A stretch of DNA of 64,000 nucleotides from Euprymna scolopes (GCA_024364805.1 CM044489.1:115541994-115605993); one strand, 5' to 3'. Shown: positions 10,011 through 21,976, numbered from the stretch's first letter. The notes: generated by a model not told the origin, from the letters alone. Numbers and translations are program-made.

Positions 10011-10247
10011 AGTTTTCTATAATAGTCTATATAGGAGCCTATTCGTGACCATACACAGACATTCAGCTTTATATTATATATATAAAATGCTTTTAAGAAG
10101 GTCATCATATGTATGAATCAGAGGATTCTTTTATTGGCATTGATTTCCTTAATATGTTTGTAGTCAGAATTCTTTCTAGAAATATATCGGGTACTTATGG
10201 GAGGGACCATGAGAAGGTTGTCATCATCCTAATGGAAAATAATTTTT

Positions 10248-10324
10248 GTGGAACGAACTAGATTTGAACTTGGAGCACTCTGGTCATCAATCGATGTTGT
10301 TAACCACTTGACCACCGTCACCTC
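10248..10324 (-). mobile_element. tRNA-like sequence (SINE head or tRNA pseudogene)
   Basis: The minus strand reads GGTGACGGTGGTCAAGTGGT with TAAC, then AGTGCTCCAAGTTCAAATCT and GTTCGTTCC. The first contains an A-box-like word and the second a B-box-like GTTCAAATC, spaced as in a tRNA gene. The acceptor stem does not pair cleanly, so I do not call a functional tRNA. The downstream body is not recognisable as the main SINE family here. Confidence 0.5.
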
Positions 10325-11479
10325 TCTTTAAGAAGATGATCAGCAATGATAAAAAGTGCAGGTTCTTCCGAACAGAAGTAAGAGCGTAACTCACTAGACA
10401 TTCATATTCTTCTGTGTAAATATCTCCACTAGCTCATCTGTAAAAAAGTTGAATATCTAGTGTAGCAGCAAGTTCTAGAAACATATATCAGAAGAACTGT
10501 TGGAAATAAGTTGTACACCATCCACTATAACTACGCAATCCCTATAGCAAGTGCAAGAGAAATACAAGCAATTGCACTTAAAGAGGCAGTAAGATAAAAA
10601 AAAAAAAAGATCTCTTGATGGGAGTTTCTGAAATAGCAAAAAAATATCTGATATGTGGTAGGATACTCCATCCCTAGCAAAAACAAAATGATAAACAAAT
10701 TAAAAAAAAAAAAAAAAGCGTAGACATCGTTTAGATTATCACTGAAAGTACATATACCTTTGCAGTATTTCTTTTTCACCACACTGATTAAAAAAAAAAA
10801 AAAAAAATCCAGTGCTCCTCTTCCACTGCAGCAGGAGGAGAGGAGCACTGAATGTTCACTGAAGGACCACCTATTGTGTTTTATTAAGTTGATATTTTAT
10901 GTGTTATGTTAGATGATTGTGAAGCCTAATTGAATTCATCTACATTTTTTTAATTTTCTTTTCTGTCTTGGATGATTAACCATCCTCCTCACTAGTTGAT
11001 CATGTGAGGGGTGGGGCTGATTTAGTTGCTGATAACCTTAATATGCAGCAGGTGGTACTCGATTAGTACTAGTCACATTTATTGACTAATATGCTTTCTT
11101 TAGTGCAATATAGTAATCAAAGTAGTGCATGCCAAATAACTAGTCCATTACTGATGTTTTGTTAACTAAAATCGCATTTAAAGATGAAATAACAAGATTT
11201 ATAAAAGTAAATAATAATAAAAGTCTGAAAATAAAAGTATCTCTATTAAATATATACTGAAAAAAATTAATTGATTGTAAGGGAAGTAACTCTTTTAATT
11301 TGTATAATTTCAACAAAATTATTATAGTACTGTTTATTTTATGTGCTCAGATGCAAGAGTTTTAAGCCCTTATATCTGGAGATTTCAAATAAATTTCTTA
11401 TCAAAAGGAAAACCTCTTGTGAATTACTAAAAACTATATATAGTAAAGGAAGTTTCAAAATGATGTTGCTGAAATTTTG
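10325..11479. other. Unassigned AT-rich DNA with homopolymer runs
   Basis: Apart from A-runs at about 10600, 10700 and 10790 and a short GGAGAGGAGCACTGAATG word, I see no gene or element that I can name. The 105-codon minus frame at 10531-10848 is driven by poly-Phe runs and is spurious. Confidence 0.4.
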
Positions 11480-11895
11480 AAATGAGGATTATTTGAATTA
11501 TTTGGGCTACTGTTCTCATCTTCAGTGACATTTTCACAACATTTTGATCTGCAAGGACACATGGCACAGTGGTTAGAGTACTTGAAAAATCAAGTGTAAA
11601 AGTGATATTCTGAAGGTTGATGGTTTAATTCTCCGTGTGAGCAACCGAAAAATACAATTGCAAATTACTTAGGACCTTTATCCAGTCATGGCTGACGGAA
11701 CGAAACCATGCTATTCCTTGAGAAGTAGATAAAAGCTTGTGTTTGAAATCCCATCCAAATTCTCAAGTTCAACAGAAACATTCCTGAGTTTGACAAGATA
11801 CACCAAAAGAAGATTGGAGGTTACATTGACCAAAATGTTGCGAAAATAATATTCAAGATGAGAACAGTGGTTTGAAGAATCCAAATACGGAATTT
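11480..11895 (+). mobile_element. tRNA-derived SINE joined head-first to an inverted SINE tail
   Basis: The + strand SINE starts at about 11549 with GCAAGGACACATGGCACAGT and GGTTAGAGTA (A-box region) and a degenerate B-box (GGTTGATGGTTTAATTC). The family body follows, with ATCCAGTCATGGCTGACGGA and CAAGATACACCAAAAGAAG, then the tail CAAGATGAGAACAGTGG. Directly upstream (11480-11548) lies the reverse complement of that tail (CTACTGTTCTCATCTTCAG). The locus is therefore a partial inverted pair sharing one head. Similar head-to-head pairs occur at 46.7-47.0 kb. Confidence 0.75.
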
Positions 11896-12614
11896 CACAA
11901 GTTGTTTGAAAAAAATTTGTCTTCCTCTGTTAAATGGATGTCAGCATTTTTGCGGATTTTATTTTTATATGGTGCAGTGTTCATATTCCATTTATAAAAA
12001 TATTCTAATTGTAAAATAAAATAATTTTGGTATATTCATCATGACAAAGGATAATAATGAGATTGTACTTCAATCCTCGATCGAGTCAAAGACTCACAAA
12101 AAATTGTACTTGATGCCATCTTGCTAAATACTCAGCATTATAAGGGAAGGATCAAGGGCAAGTGGTGTAATTCTGGAAATGGAGTGACCCCCTTCCCTAT
12201 ACCTCTCTATAAGGAAACTTTTAAATGTTCTTGATTATGATAAATCAGCTTAGCTTTTAGCTTCTGTTTAGGCGATTATGCATGAACACCCTGACCCCCT
12301 AAGTTAGAATAGTTTTCAGCTGATTAACATGCACCAGATACTCCACCATATTATGGAATGAAAAAAGTATAAAACGTCTCGATCTTGGGATACTATTCCT
12401 CCTGATATCTTTATAAATATAATTTTCATAATTGTTTTTAAAAAATTATTCACCCCATGTAACTTTGATCACAAGATGCACCAAGAAATAATTTGTTCCA
12501 AAAACATTCTTAAACTAACGAATTATACGATTTTCGTTATATGTTGAAAAAGTAATAACTGTGTTATAATTTACTTTCAATCAAAATTTTGGGTGCTTAT
12601 ATAAATAAGGACAC
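11896..12614. other. Unassigned DNA
   Basis: No exon, no long frame and no repeat that I can match to the rest of the window. Confidence 0.35.
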
Positions 12615-13010
12615 TGGTAGAAAATCACAGTTCCAAATAAATTAACAGGAAAACTTTTTGATATACTTATATATCAGGCAAAAATACGTATTTACACTAA
12701 AAATTAGAAAAAAATTATTGAGTAGAATTTTAATTAAAAATATAAATCAATTTTGTCAAATTTTGTCGATCTGCCATTAATAAGAGCAGAAATCCTGTAA
12801 AGCAGTCATAACTAATTCAGTCTGTTATTTAACCAATAATGAATGGCATATCAGCAAAATACTAAAACTGATTTTTACCTTTTATTAAAATTGATAATTT
12901 AATTTTTTTCTAATTTTTGATGAGGGTACTTATTTTTGCATGATACCTAAGTATATCAAAGAGTTTTTATTCGGAATGTGATTTTCACCTGTATCCCATA
13001 CTGTAGAAGC
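12615..13010. mobile_element. Foldback MITE, family P1 (copy b)
   Basis: Uninterrupted copy: TATATCAGGCAAAAATACGT and AAAAATTAGAAAAAAATTAT on the left are mirrored by TAATTTTTGATGAGGGTACT and TTTTTGCATGATACCTAAGT on the right. The centre is near 12810. It defines the normal size (about 400 bp) of the element split at 4290-5330. Confidence 0.75.
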
Positions 13011-13179
13011 ACCAGATTTTGTAATGAAATTATTTGTCACATTATTTATTACATTTTAGTGATCAAACTATGATAATACATAAATATTGTGAATTGATCT
13101 TATTGAACAATTTTAATTTTTTACAATTAAAAACAATGAAATTGAGTAAATCAATATGGGAGGGAAAAAATTTTTTTGG

Positions 13180-13187
<8 letters not shown>

Positions 13188-13244
<57 letters not shown>
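13188..13244. repeat. (TA)n microsatellite
   Basis: An uninterrupted TA tract abutting the left edge of the foldback element at 13244. Confidence 0.95.
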
Positions 13245-13247
<3 letters not shown>

Positions 13248-13452
13248 CAATAAAATTATGAATGCTAATATCATCTTTAGTTTTTATCACATCAAAAGAA
13301 ATTTGCTATTTTATGAACTTATTACTAGACAATAGATGATCAGTTAGAATTATAATAAAACTGTCTATCTTTTAGTGACAAGTTAATGAAATAAATTTCT
13401 CTTCGTGTAATAAAAACTACACACTAATAGGATTCATAGTTTTTATTGAACT
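13244..13452. mobile_element. Small foldback element
   Basis: AGTTCAATAAAATTATGAAT, TTTAGTTTTTATCACATC and AGAAATTTGCTATTTTATGA on the left pair with TTCATAGTTTTTATTGAACT, ATAAAAACTACACACTA and TAATGAAATAAATTTCTC on the right. The centre is near 13350 and the arms are roughly 85% alike by eye. The superfamily is unknown. Confidence 0.7.
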
Positions 13453-13501
13453 AAAAAAATAGCAAAGTGGTGGAATACAGGTTTAATCTTGATAATATTT
13501 A

Positions 13502-13594
<93 letters not shown>
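13502..13594. repeat. (CT)n(TA)n microsatellite
   Basis: CT repeats (13502-13525) run straight into TA repeats (to 13594). Confidence 0.95.
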
Positions 13595-13600
<6 letters not shown>

Positions 13601-14065
13601 GAGGATTGCTGTCTAATAGTTTGGGATGTTTCCATTTTTCTTCTTTTTTTTCTTTAGGTAAGGAATGGAGAAATTCGGGTTGATTTTACATTTTATGTTT
13701 TAACATTTTTATTCACTTATGGCTCTCGGATTTGGATTTTATAAAATCATGTTTTAGTTTTATACATTGCAGTTTGTGATTTTCTATAAACATTTAGGAG
13801 TAATCTAATTTTCTTAAAATGATGTTGGTATAATTTGATAAAAGTGCATAAAAACGATTTTAAATTTCATAAAAATAATTATTTTAAGAGATAAAACATT
13901 TTAACACCATTGCAAAAACGAATACAAAACAAGAGAAGCTTTACTGTGCTATTTCAGTAGTTTAGTTACAATTAAGCTGCCAACTGTAATGCATACTATA
14001 TAAAATGAAATTAGGTGAAGCCAGGATGTGTGACAAAAACAAAAAGAAAAACAAATTAAACACAG

Positions 14066-14066
<1 letters not shown>

Positions 14067-14148
<82 letters not shown>
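14067..14148. repeat. (TA)n(GA)n microsatellite
   Basis: TA repeats to about 14131, then GA repeats: the third long dinucleotide tract within 1 kb. Confidence 0.95.
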
Positions 14149-14157
14149 CTGATAAAT

Positions 14158-14290
14158 AACTATATAATTTTATTTTAACATACACCCATTAAACGTGAGT
14201 AACCATATAATTTTATTTCAACATACACCTATTAAACATAAGTAACCATATAATTTTATTTCAACATATACCCATTAGACATAAGTAACG
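14158..14290 (+). repeat. 43 bp tandem repeat, three copies
   Basis: Units begin at 14158, 14201 and 14244 with AACYATATAATTTTATTTYA and end in ATTARACRTRAGT. The period is exactly 43. Confidence 0.85.
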
Positions 14291-14465
14291 TTTACAATTA
14301 TATTTCAGCATTAAATAATCACTTGGACTGAAATTGCTTAAAAATGTTTTTTTCTTCTTAGAGTGAATATCACACTGTTGGCTTTCCAAAACCAGTTCAA
14401 AACTGCAATTTTTGTTCTTTGGTTAACTGTGTAGACAATAATGTATATCTGAAGTAAAAAATGTT

Positions 14466-15015
14466 GGTAATCTCCAAAAATACCGTTAGGGCTTACAACA
14501 TGGCCGCCAGAAGAGTCACATGATCCGGTAGGTGTATCAGAATTTTAGGCGGAATTTTTGACACCCCCAACAAAAAACTGCGAATAAAATATATAAAACT
14601 TGTAATTTCTGTTTTTAAAGTGGGTTGTCAATTTTCTTTATGAAATATACTTCCAAAATAAACTATTACAGTCGTTTAAAACATAATAGAAGTATTATTT
14701 TTTATTTTTTAAAAACAATGTTTACAAAATGTCTACGCACGTTCGTAGACATTTTGTAAACATTGTTTTTAAAAAATAAAAAATAATACTTCTATTATGT
14801 TTTAAATGACTGTAATAGTTTATTTTGGAAGTATATTTCATAAAGAAAATTGACAACCCACTTTAAAAACAGAAATTACAAGTTTTATATATTTTATTCG
14901 CAGTTTTTTGTTGGGGGTGTCAAAAATTCCGCCTAAAATTCTGATACACCTACCGGATCACGTGACTCTTCTGGCGGCCATGTTGTAAGCCCTAACAGTA
15001 TTTTTGGAGATTACC
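14466..15015. mobile_element. Full-length 550 bp palindromic MITE with 8 bp target duplication
   Basis: The element begins GGTAATCTCCAAAAATACCG and ends with the reverse complement, GTATTTTTGGAGATTACC. The two arms are near-identical over their whole 275 bp and meet at 14740/14741 inside GTCTACG-CACGTT-CGTAGAC, the exact midpoint. AAAATGTT flanks both ends (14458-14465 and 15016-15023), an 8 bp target-site duplication as made by hAT-type (also P- or Merlin-like) transposases. There is no coding capacity. Very few arm mismatches suggest recent insertion or arm-to-arm conversion. Confidence 0.9.
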
Positions 15016-15044
15016 AAAATGTTTTAATCTACCTTTGATAAGCT

Positions 15045-15393
15045 TGTTGGTACGGGTTTAGGTTCTTCCAAGTCCCAAAACTACCGACCAGCTTTAATAA
15101 TTACTAAACGTACAACAAGTATAAACGACAAGAATTTATTAACAAACATGAAAACATGACAACACTGCAATTCAGAACATTAAGGTAAAAAGATTACTCA
15201 CTTCAATAGTGGGGTTTACGGGAGGAGTGAGGACTGTATTCTAGAGTTGTACTCTGCCTGTCCAACATTGTCTGTTAGGAGAAGAACTTTTTGCGTCCGT
15301 GCCTCACGTGTACGGACTCTCCTCTTATTTTCTCAAGGGACCCCACTCCTTACCCTACACCGGTAATCCGGTGCTCTTATTTATTCCCCTACA
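15045..15393 (-). mobile_element. Solo LTR of an LTR retrotransposon (fossil)
   Basis: The segment is bounded by TGTTGGTACGGG and CCCCTACA, i.e. TG...CA termini, and flanked by AGCT on both sides (15041-15044 and 15394-15397), a 4 bp target duplication. On the minus strand an AATAAA lies within it near the end, which sets the orientation. It is 349 bp long and more GC-rich than its surroundings. No internal region is present, so it is a solo LTR left by recombination. A 4 bp duplication would suit a Gypsy-like element, but the family is not proven. It looks moderately young because the target duplication is intact. Confidence 0.65.
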
Positions 15394-15399
15394 AGCTGT

Positions 15400-16690
15400 A
15401 ATCTCATTGAGTTAGTGAAACGTTCATTTTTTTTTTTTAACTGTTTTGTATAGAAAAAATCTGTTTTGTATAGAAAAAATGTGTGTGTGTGTGTGCAGTT
15501 CTAATTTAAAATGGGATAAATTCAATTTCATGAAATTGTGAAATTAAACAATAAAAGGACAATCATATCAAATATAGATTCTGATTAAAAGCTTATTTTA
15601 ATCAAAATTAAAAAAATATTTTGCCAATATCACATTATGTAAAACCGGATTTAGGTGTGTGATAGGCAGTGTTGAAATGCAATATTTTTTGTAATGATAG
15701 TTTCACAATTTTGAAAATGGTATTTATCATATTTTGCATTCAAACTCTTCATTCATATAGTTAAAAAGTTATAGTAATACGGAAGTAACTTGGATAGCTT
15801 TCAATATCGCAACATTTATTCAAAACATTCAATAGAGCAATGAGTTTTAATGATATTACTGTAGTAGCCTCGAAAATAGCTACATAATGTGCCAGAGGTC
15901 AATGTTCAAACCTTGTTTAAAGCTTGTATTTTGAAGACTAATTTTTCAAGCTTGGAAGATTTGTATAATACACTCTTCTTCACATATTTCCTTATGTATT
16001 TAGTTAAATCTAGTTCATAAATACTGTAATGTTTTATTTTTAATTGTTAAATATAGTTGTTCATTTTTTTCTTTTTTTTTTAAAGACTATATTATATTAA
16101 CTTATATTGAAACATTAAATTTTATTTTTAAAATGTTGCTTTCTACAATATTTTCATAATTGTCGATCAATAAAATTTAATTTAGTGGTTTTTTTTTTTA
16201 CAATCACATATCCATGAGGGGAAAAATGTCTTATTTCTTAAATAGTTCAATTTTTGGTATGGATATAGACCTGAAAAAAATGAGAATAAGATATTGATAC
16301 CCATAACATTATTATGTAATACGTATGAATAAAAAAAAAACTACATGCTCATTATCAAAATATACCAACATTCTGTGAATTTATGGTAATCAATATTATT
16401 GGCAACATACTTTATTCCCAGGTATTACCTCCTTAATGATCATTACCATTACCAAAATAAATTATTCTAAAGAAAATTATTAAAAAAATAATTTGATAGC
16501 TTATTTGTATTAAATGAAAATATATTTAATATCTAAAAGAAGTTTAAAGCAATTTAATTTACCATAAATAGTGACTGAATAAAATAATCTTCGGCCATTA
16601 CAGGAAGTAAATAAGTATATAACTTGATTATTTTGATCACAGTTTCGATTTACAGCAAATGAAATTGTTTTCAAGCTTTTGTAGATCATC
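15400..16690. other. Unassigned AT-rich DNA
   Basis: Apart from a short (GT)n at 15480-15496 and a duplicated CTGTTTTGTATAGAAAAAAT just before it, I see nothing. Confidence 0.35.
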
Positions 16691-16694
16691 CATA

Positions 16695-16696
<2 letters not shown>

Positions 16697-16750
<54 letters not shown>
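16697..16750. repeat. (TA)n microsatellite
   Basis: Uninterrupted TA tract of about 54 bases. Confidence 0.95.
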
Positions 16751-16754
<4 letters not shown>

Positions 16755-16884
16755 TAACATCACCGTCTATAAACGTTTATCAGGTCCCATTAAACTTTTA
16801 TTCTTTGGAAAACCGATATGATTTTAAGTTTTAAAACTTATGAACAATATAATTTTTATGTAATCACTATTATTCTAATGAAAA

Positions 16885-17205
16885 CATTACTTGCAAGTTA
16901 ATCAAAAACAATTTATTTTGTTTTACCTATTGTAAAATATTATAAATAATATTTAAGTTATAAGCCTTTTAAGTTACTGCAAATATCGGGTCTGAGCAAA
17001 GTAAACATTTTTAATCAGATAAAGTAAAGTCCATAACGTAAATGAAGATGGCTACTTTGCTTCCAATCGATAATATCAGTAACTTAAAAGGTTTATAACT
17101 TATATTAGATATTATTATTTGAGTTTATTTTTTTATACATGTAGGTCACAAATGAGTAGATAAAATACATTGTTTTTGACTGATTGCCTAATTGTATTTC
17201 CTTTT
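16885..17205. mobile_element. Foldback element
   Basis: AATCAAAAACAATTTATTTT and AAGTTATAAGCCTTTTAAGT-TACTG on the left are mirrored by CAGTAACTTAAAAGGTTTAT-AACTT and AAAATACATTGTTTTTGACT on the right. The centre is near 17035. The type is unresolved and no target duplication is recognised. Confidence 0.7.
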
Positions 17206-17639
17206 GAAATAATTTGTTACAAAGCATTACTATTATTATTTGAACAGAAACAAAAATAATACTTTTTTTTTTATTTCATGACGGCTTATTGTGATGAAAC
17301 AGACTTAATGATTATGAATTAACACAGCGTTTTATGCAATCATTAATGGCTTTGTTGCCTTGAATTTTGGAAGAGACTAACTGGATTATTTTAATGTCAA
17401 CGATTGATGTTCTTGCTTCCTCTAATTATCCCTATAGAAATTCTGATGTTGTAGTTTTGTAGATGATTTTTTAGCACAATTAGGCAAAAATTACAACATT
17501 GCAGTTTATCTGGTATTCAATCAGGCCAGTCTTATTGCATCTCTTTCATTTATTTATTTTGAGCTGATGTTTGGAAAATTCAGAACAGAAAAAAAAAATG
17601 GATTCTGGTCCAAAATTCCCTCATATAAGAAAAGTAAAG

Positions 17640-17960
17640 TTAAAAAAGTTTGTAACGTACATACACATGATGACATAAAATCACATAAATTGATCAAGTA
17701 CTTTTATTTTTAAATTAAGAAAATTAAAAATTTATGAAGAGGCGAGGAGGGACTGTCTTGCATCACCATCTTGAACAAACAAAGGGAGATAACTCAACAA
17801 TAATTAAAACTTGTAGTATTAGCCTTGTAATGCCTACAATTTCTCATTCATCACTTAAAATCTTTACAAAATAAAACTACTTGATCAATTTAAATGATTT
17901 TTGGAATATGATCTTTTCATTTCCTCACAGGAAAAAAATATTTAAAAAAAATATTTTTTG
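17640..17960. mobile_element. Diverged foldback element related to family P2
   Basis: CACATAAATTGATCAAGTAC near the left and CTACTTGATCAATTTAAATG near the right are inverted and match the sub-terminal words of the P2 copies at 19.5, 20.1 and 22.0 kb. The CCAGAATTCAACC ends are not seen here. Confidence 0.55.
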
Positions 17961-18663
17961 TTTTATAGTATAAGGGGAATTTTGGACACTCCCCGCTTCC
18001 CCCTATTTTTGTTTTTTTTTTCAGAAATATTAAATTGTTCTGTTTTATACCAGACAAATCTTTTTATTGCTTTTTATTGACTTTTTGATAATGCTTTTAA
18101 AATGAAATATTTTTCTTGCATATAAATTTCATATTTGCGCAGAAGAGAAACCTTATGAATATCTATTTTTATTTTAAACTATACTGTTTCTAAATATACA
18201 TCCACTTATAAAAGCTAGAGAATATATGGTCACATACACTGAATTAATGAAAATCAAATTTGTATGTACATGTGTTTCTCACGTTTTATTTTTCAGTTTA
18301 TGTCAGTTAGTTCTTAGAGATCAAGAGGCCCCTTCCCCGAGGCTAACACTTGATTTCTTTATAAGATACATAAATATCAGATTGTTTAGTTAAAGATCTT
18401 GCTTACTTCTCAAACATTGAGTTAGTAAAACGGCGAAGAATAATAATTTGCTTTCATCAGCTTTGTAACTGCCATTTGTATTTTACGAAAAATTATGGCT
18501 TGATTGTTGCCTATATCTGCATCACTTGATTCGTTTTGACTTATTGTAGGTTTTATTTTGTTTTCTTGTCTGTTAATTTTGTGTTTTTTATTTGAGCATT
18601 TTTTTATTTTATAAAAGTTCTAAAAGTCCTTTAGAAATTTTTTTTATCAAATAGTTTGTAGTC

Positions 18664-18666
<3 letters not shown>

Positions 18667-18701
<35 letters not shown>

Positions 18702-18712
18702 AATAATAATAA
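18667..18712. repeat. (TTA)n/(TAA)n microsatellite
   Basis: TTA repeats switch to TAA repeats in the middle, so the tract is itself an inverted repeat. Confidence 0.9.
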
Positions 18713-18720
18713 AACATGGT

Positions 18721-19010
18721 AACATGTACATTGGATTGCGTGAAGGGTCCGTAGGGACTGAGGAGAGAGAGCACTAACCAGACCTCCACTGGAAAAGTGT
18801 GGAGAGCACTGCGGCCTTGGGGGTGTTTTTTGTCACCCACACCCCAGAGAATACCAATGGCCATTGCTAGCAAGAGATCAAAGGTAAGCGACTGTCATGT
18901 TAATGTAAAGTCATCTCTGCTGGTTGTTGAGAGAGGTGGAGAGCACTGGAAATTATGGGGAGACTTGTTGTCACTCAGACTCCAGGGAACACCATAGGTT
19001 ATTGCCTAGT
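18721..19010 (+). repeat. Tandem duplication of about 137 bp, GC-richer than its surroundings
   Basis: GTGTGGAGAGCACTGCGGCC (18797), then TGTCACCCACACCCCAGAGA and ATACCAATGGCCATTGC, recurs as GGTGGAGAGCACTGGAAATT (18935), TGTCACTCAGACTCCAGGGA and ACACCATAGGTTATTGC. A GGTAAGCG donor-like word follows the first copy, and a 66-codon frame at 18797-18997 crosses both units. I found no acceptor or family that would make it an exon, so it is left as a repeat of unknown origin. Confidence 0.55.
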
Positions 19011-19466
19011 AAGTGGATAATAATAATTTGACTGAACCAAAGGAATAGAAAAATTGTATGGTTTCTCATTTGTTCAGATGTGTCAACAATCAGTGCCACT
19101 TTTTACTGTCCTTTTGTCCTTTATAATGTTATATAGACATTAACAACAACAAAGAATAAATCGACTATTGATTATTATTCCAATATCCATTTGTTGCCAT
19201 CAGGAGATTACATTTACTTGTGTGGTGAGTTTTTTCTTCAAACCTTAATATCTCAATTGTTCTTTGTTTTTTGTTTTTTTCTTTTTCATTTATTTTTTTC
19301 TTTCATATCGTTATTTCCCTTCAGTCTGTTGATAATCATTGTGTATGTATGTTTTGTGTATTGTCAACTGCATGTTGCCGTCCTTGAAAACAGCAGTTAT
19401 CTCCTCCTGGTTATTGCAGTTGTGGACCACTTAAATAAAAATCATCAAAAAAAATCTTATCCATAT

Positions 19467-19881
19467 CCAGAATTCAACCTAGTTAAAAATACAGAAAAAT
19501 CTTTAAGCTGTACATACCTGTCATAAAACGAAGATGTTATATTTTTTTTAAAAATTATGTAAATTGATCAAATATTTTTTCCAATAAAGAAACTAATTTT
19601 TTATGATTTTTAGCAATTAATAATAAAATTACAGAACTGATTTTGATCTTGGTAGTCTGAATTGGGTTGTTTCCCTTTATTTATTGAAGATAGTGGAGTG
19701 AGATACGCCATGCTAACTTCCTCATAAAATTTAATTTTCTTAGTAAAAATAAAAAACCAAAAAAAAACCTACTTGATCAATTTATGTGATTTTTGAAATA
19801 TGACATTTTTGTTCCATCATGGGTATATACACCATAAATATTTTTTTGTATTTTTGTTTTTCTAGTTAGGTTGAATTCTGG
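19467..19881. mobile_element. Palindromic MITE, family P2 (copy 1)
   Basis: It begins CCAGAATTCAACCTAGTTAA and ends TTAGGTTGAATTCTGG. Inner arm words TTTATGATTTTTAGCAATTA and ATTGATCAAATATT are mirrored by TTTAATTTTCTTAGTAAAAA and ACTTGATCAATTTATGTGAT. It is about 415 bp with no coding capacity. The 111-codon frame at 19191-19526 that runs into it is AT-driven and not a gene. Confidence 0.8.
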
Positions 19882-20117
19882 AAAAGAACGAAAAATTCTT
19901 TTCTACAATATTTCATGACATATTGTACAATCTTTAATCATTTTTGAAAGGAAATACGTCTGAATTTTTCAATTATAAATTTTGATGAAGTTATGTAAAA
20001 AAGTAAGAAAATGTTGATCAAACTAATTTATTTAAAAAAACAAAAACAAACTAGAAATCATTGTCCATTCTTTCATTTGAAGAACGCCCCAAACAAAACC
20101 TTAATTAGTAGTGAATA

Positions 20118-20550
20118 GATGGTGCAAGTCCAGAATTCAACCTAGTTAAAATAAAAATACCAAAAAATCTATGATGTACATATCCATCACAGAATAAAAA
20201 TGTCGTATTCCAAAAGTCATGTAAATTAATCAAGTGTTTTTTTGTTTTTTCCCCCCTTTATATAGAAAATGATTTTTAGTGATTAATATTATATTGTGGC
20301 CATTTCAAGACTGATTTTGATCTGTTACTTCTGGAGAGGTAACCACTTTATTTATTATAGTGGATCGACAACATTCTTGCTTCCACATTAAATTTGATTT
20401 TCTTAGTTAAAAAATTGCCTAATCAAGTTATGTGATTTTTGGAATTTGAAACTATCCTTCTGTGATGGTTACATACATCATGAAGAACTTTCTGCATTTT
20501 TTTTTTTTTTTTTTTTTTTAATTAGGTTAAATTCTGGGCTTGCACCACAT
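20118..20550. mobile_element. Palindromic MITE, family P2 (copy 2)
   Basis: Inverted ends extend further here: GATGGTGCAAGTCCAGAATT on the left and AATTCTGGGCTTGCACCACA on the right. The arms otherwise match copy 1. The right arm carries a T-run (about 20498-20519). Confidence 0.8.
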
Positions 20551-20655
20551 CTATTTATCTTTAAAAATAGATCTCAGATTCGAAGCTATCAAAAATCAAA
20601 GTCAATATTAAAATGTAAAAAAATAATTGTTTTATGTAAGTACTGGAAGTTTTAT

Positions 20656-20910
20656 TAAAACTAGCAGGACCCATGGAAATTCTACGGCATTAGAAATATA
20701 TTTAATCAACAAATGTTTTGATGAAGCTAATATTTTTCTGGATAATGCAAAAGATTTATAACCTAAATATTAATGCAACCTTTGTTCGTTTGTCTGTGTC
20801 TGTTCATACATCACATCACTATCTCGGTATTCTACATTGCTAACAGCCTTTTTATACACTTAAATATATATATATATTCAAGAGAAACAAGCATTAAGCA
20901 AACTACTTTA
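20656..20910. mobile_element. Repeat Y copy preceded by a Helitron-like terminus
   Basis: ACTAGCAGGACCCATGG at 20661 resembles the reverse complement of a Helitron 3' end. Repeat Y follows (TGTTCATACATCACATCACT, TATTCTACATTGCTAACAGC, 20745-20910). Confidence 0.45.
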
Positions 20911-21449
20911 ACCTATTATCAAAATGTTGTAAATTTAGTATAAGATAACATTTTTAAAATAAAGATATACAAATAAACTTCAAAATCCGATCCACATTCA
21001 GAATTCAACTCATAAATGAATTTTGTCATTTCTATCTCTTGTGTTTACAAATTCAAAAAATTCAGTTATACTGTTAGAAATTTAAATGTTTATAACAATT
21101 AATGTTGGATTACAAAAATTACATAAATATTATTAATTTAAAGAAAAAAAAAACAAACTAAACTATAAATGATATAAAAGTGATACTTTTGAATGAGGAA
21201 TTTCATTTTTATACAAAACCCAAAATTAACCAAAATGAAATGGTGCCACCTTGTTTCTTTACCTTAACAAAAAACTTAAATGGTTTTTCTTTGATATATT
21301 TGTAAAGTGTATCCACAAAGTCTTCAGACTATTTTATAAATTCATTAAAATATTTTTAGAAGTAATTCTTTTTATATATTAATCAGTTGTTATTAAAGTT
21401 TTAATAATATTACTTTTTGGGCTTGAAAATTTATTTAATATTTTATATC

Positions 21450-21545
21450 ATTTGAATTTTTCAGACTATTGTTCTCGTCTTGAGTGTTGTTTGCAACACG
21501 TTTTGGTTAATCTAACCTCAAAATTTCAACACTATCGGGTTACTT
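21450..21545 (-). mobile_element. SINE tail fragment
   Basis: CAGACTATTGTTCTCGTCTT and GCAACACGTTTTGGTTAATC are the reverse complement of the tail of the tRNA-SINE family. No head is present. Confidence 0.65.
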
Positions 21546-21976
21546 GATATATTTTAAGTGTTTAAAAACTATGTGGATATCCTGTATATTAACACCCTCT
21601 GCCAAATCAAAAACAACAGATTCTACTTTTTTTTTTCTCCAATTATTTTATTATTTTAGAATTTAGAGTGGGAGTATCAGTTTTGTATATAAATTTAATG
21701 AAAAGTGATCCCCCCCATCTCAAACTCATTCTAGCATTTTAAGCCAGTTAAACAAAATTTTTTTACCATTATCCTAAGTTTAAGTGGCTGCCAGTTAAGT
21801 TAAAAGACTGTAATGAATAATTTGTAAAGTAATTTATTGGGAAAAGTAATTTATTGAGAAGAAAGAATATTTTGAAAAAAAAAAAAATTATTGAGAGGCT
21901 AAAATGCAACTATATCACTGCAAATGAAAGGACGAGTTAATATTTGACACAAAATTGACTTAAGAAGGGTTGTTGT

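Noticed and set aside
10248-10324. Functional tRNA gene
   Set aside because: Boxes A and B are recognisable but the acceptor stem does not pair.
19191-19526. 111-codon frame with hydrophobic segment
   Set aside because: It is a Phe/Leu-rich product of T-rich DNA that runs into a P2 MITE; no conserved feature.
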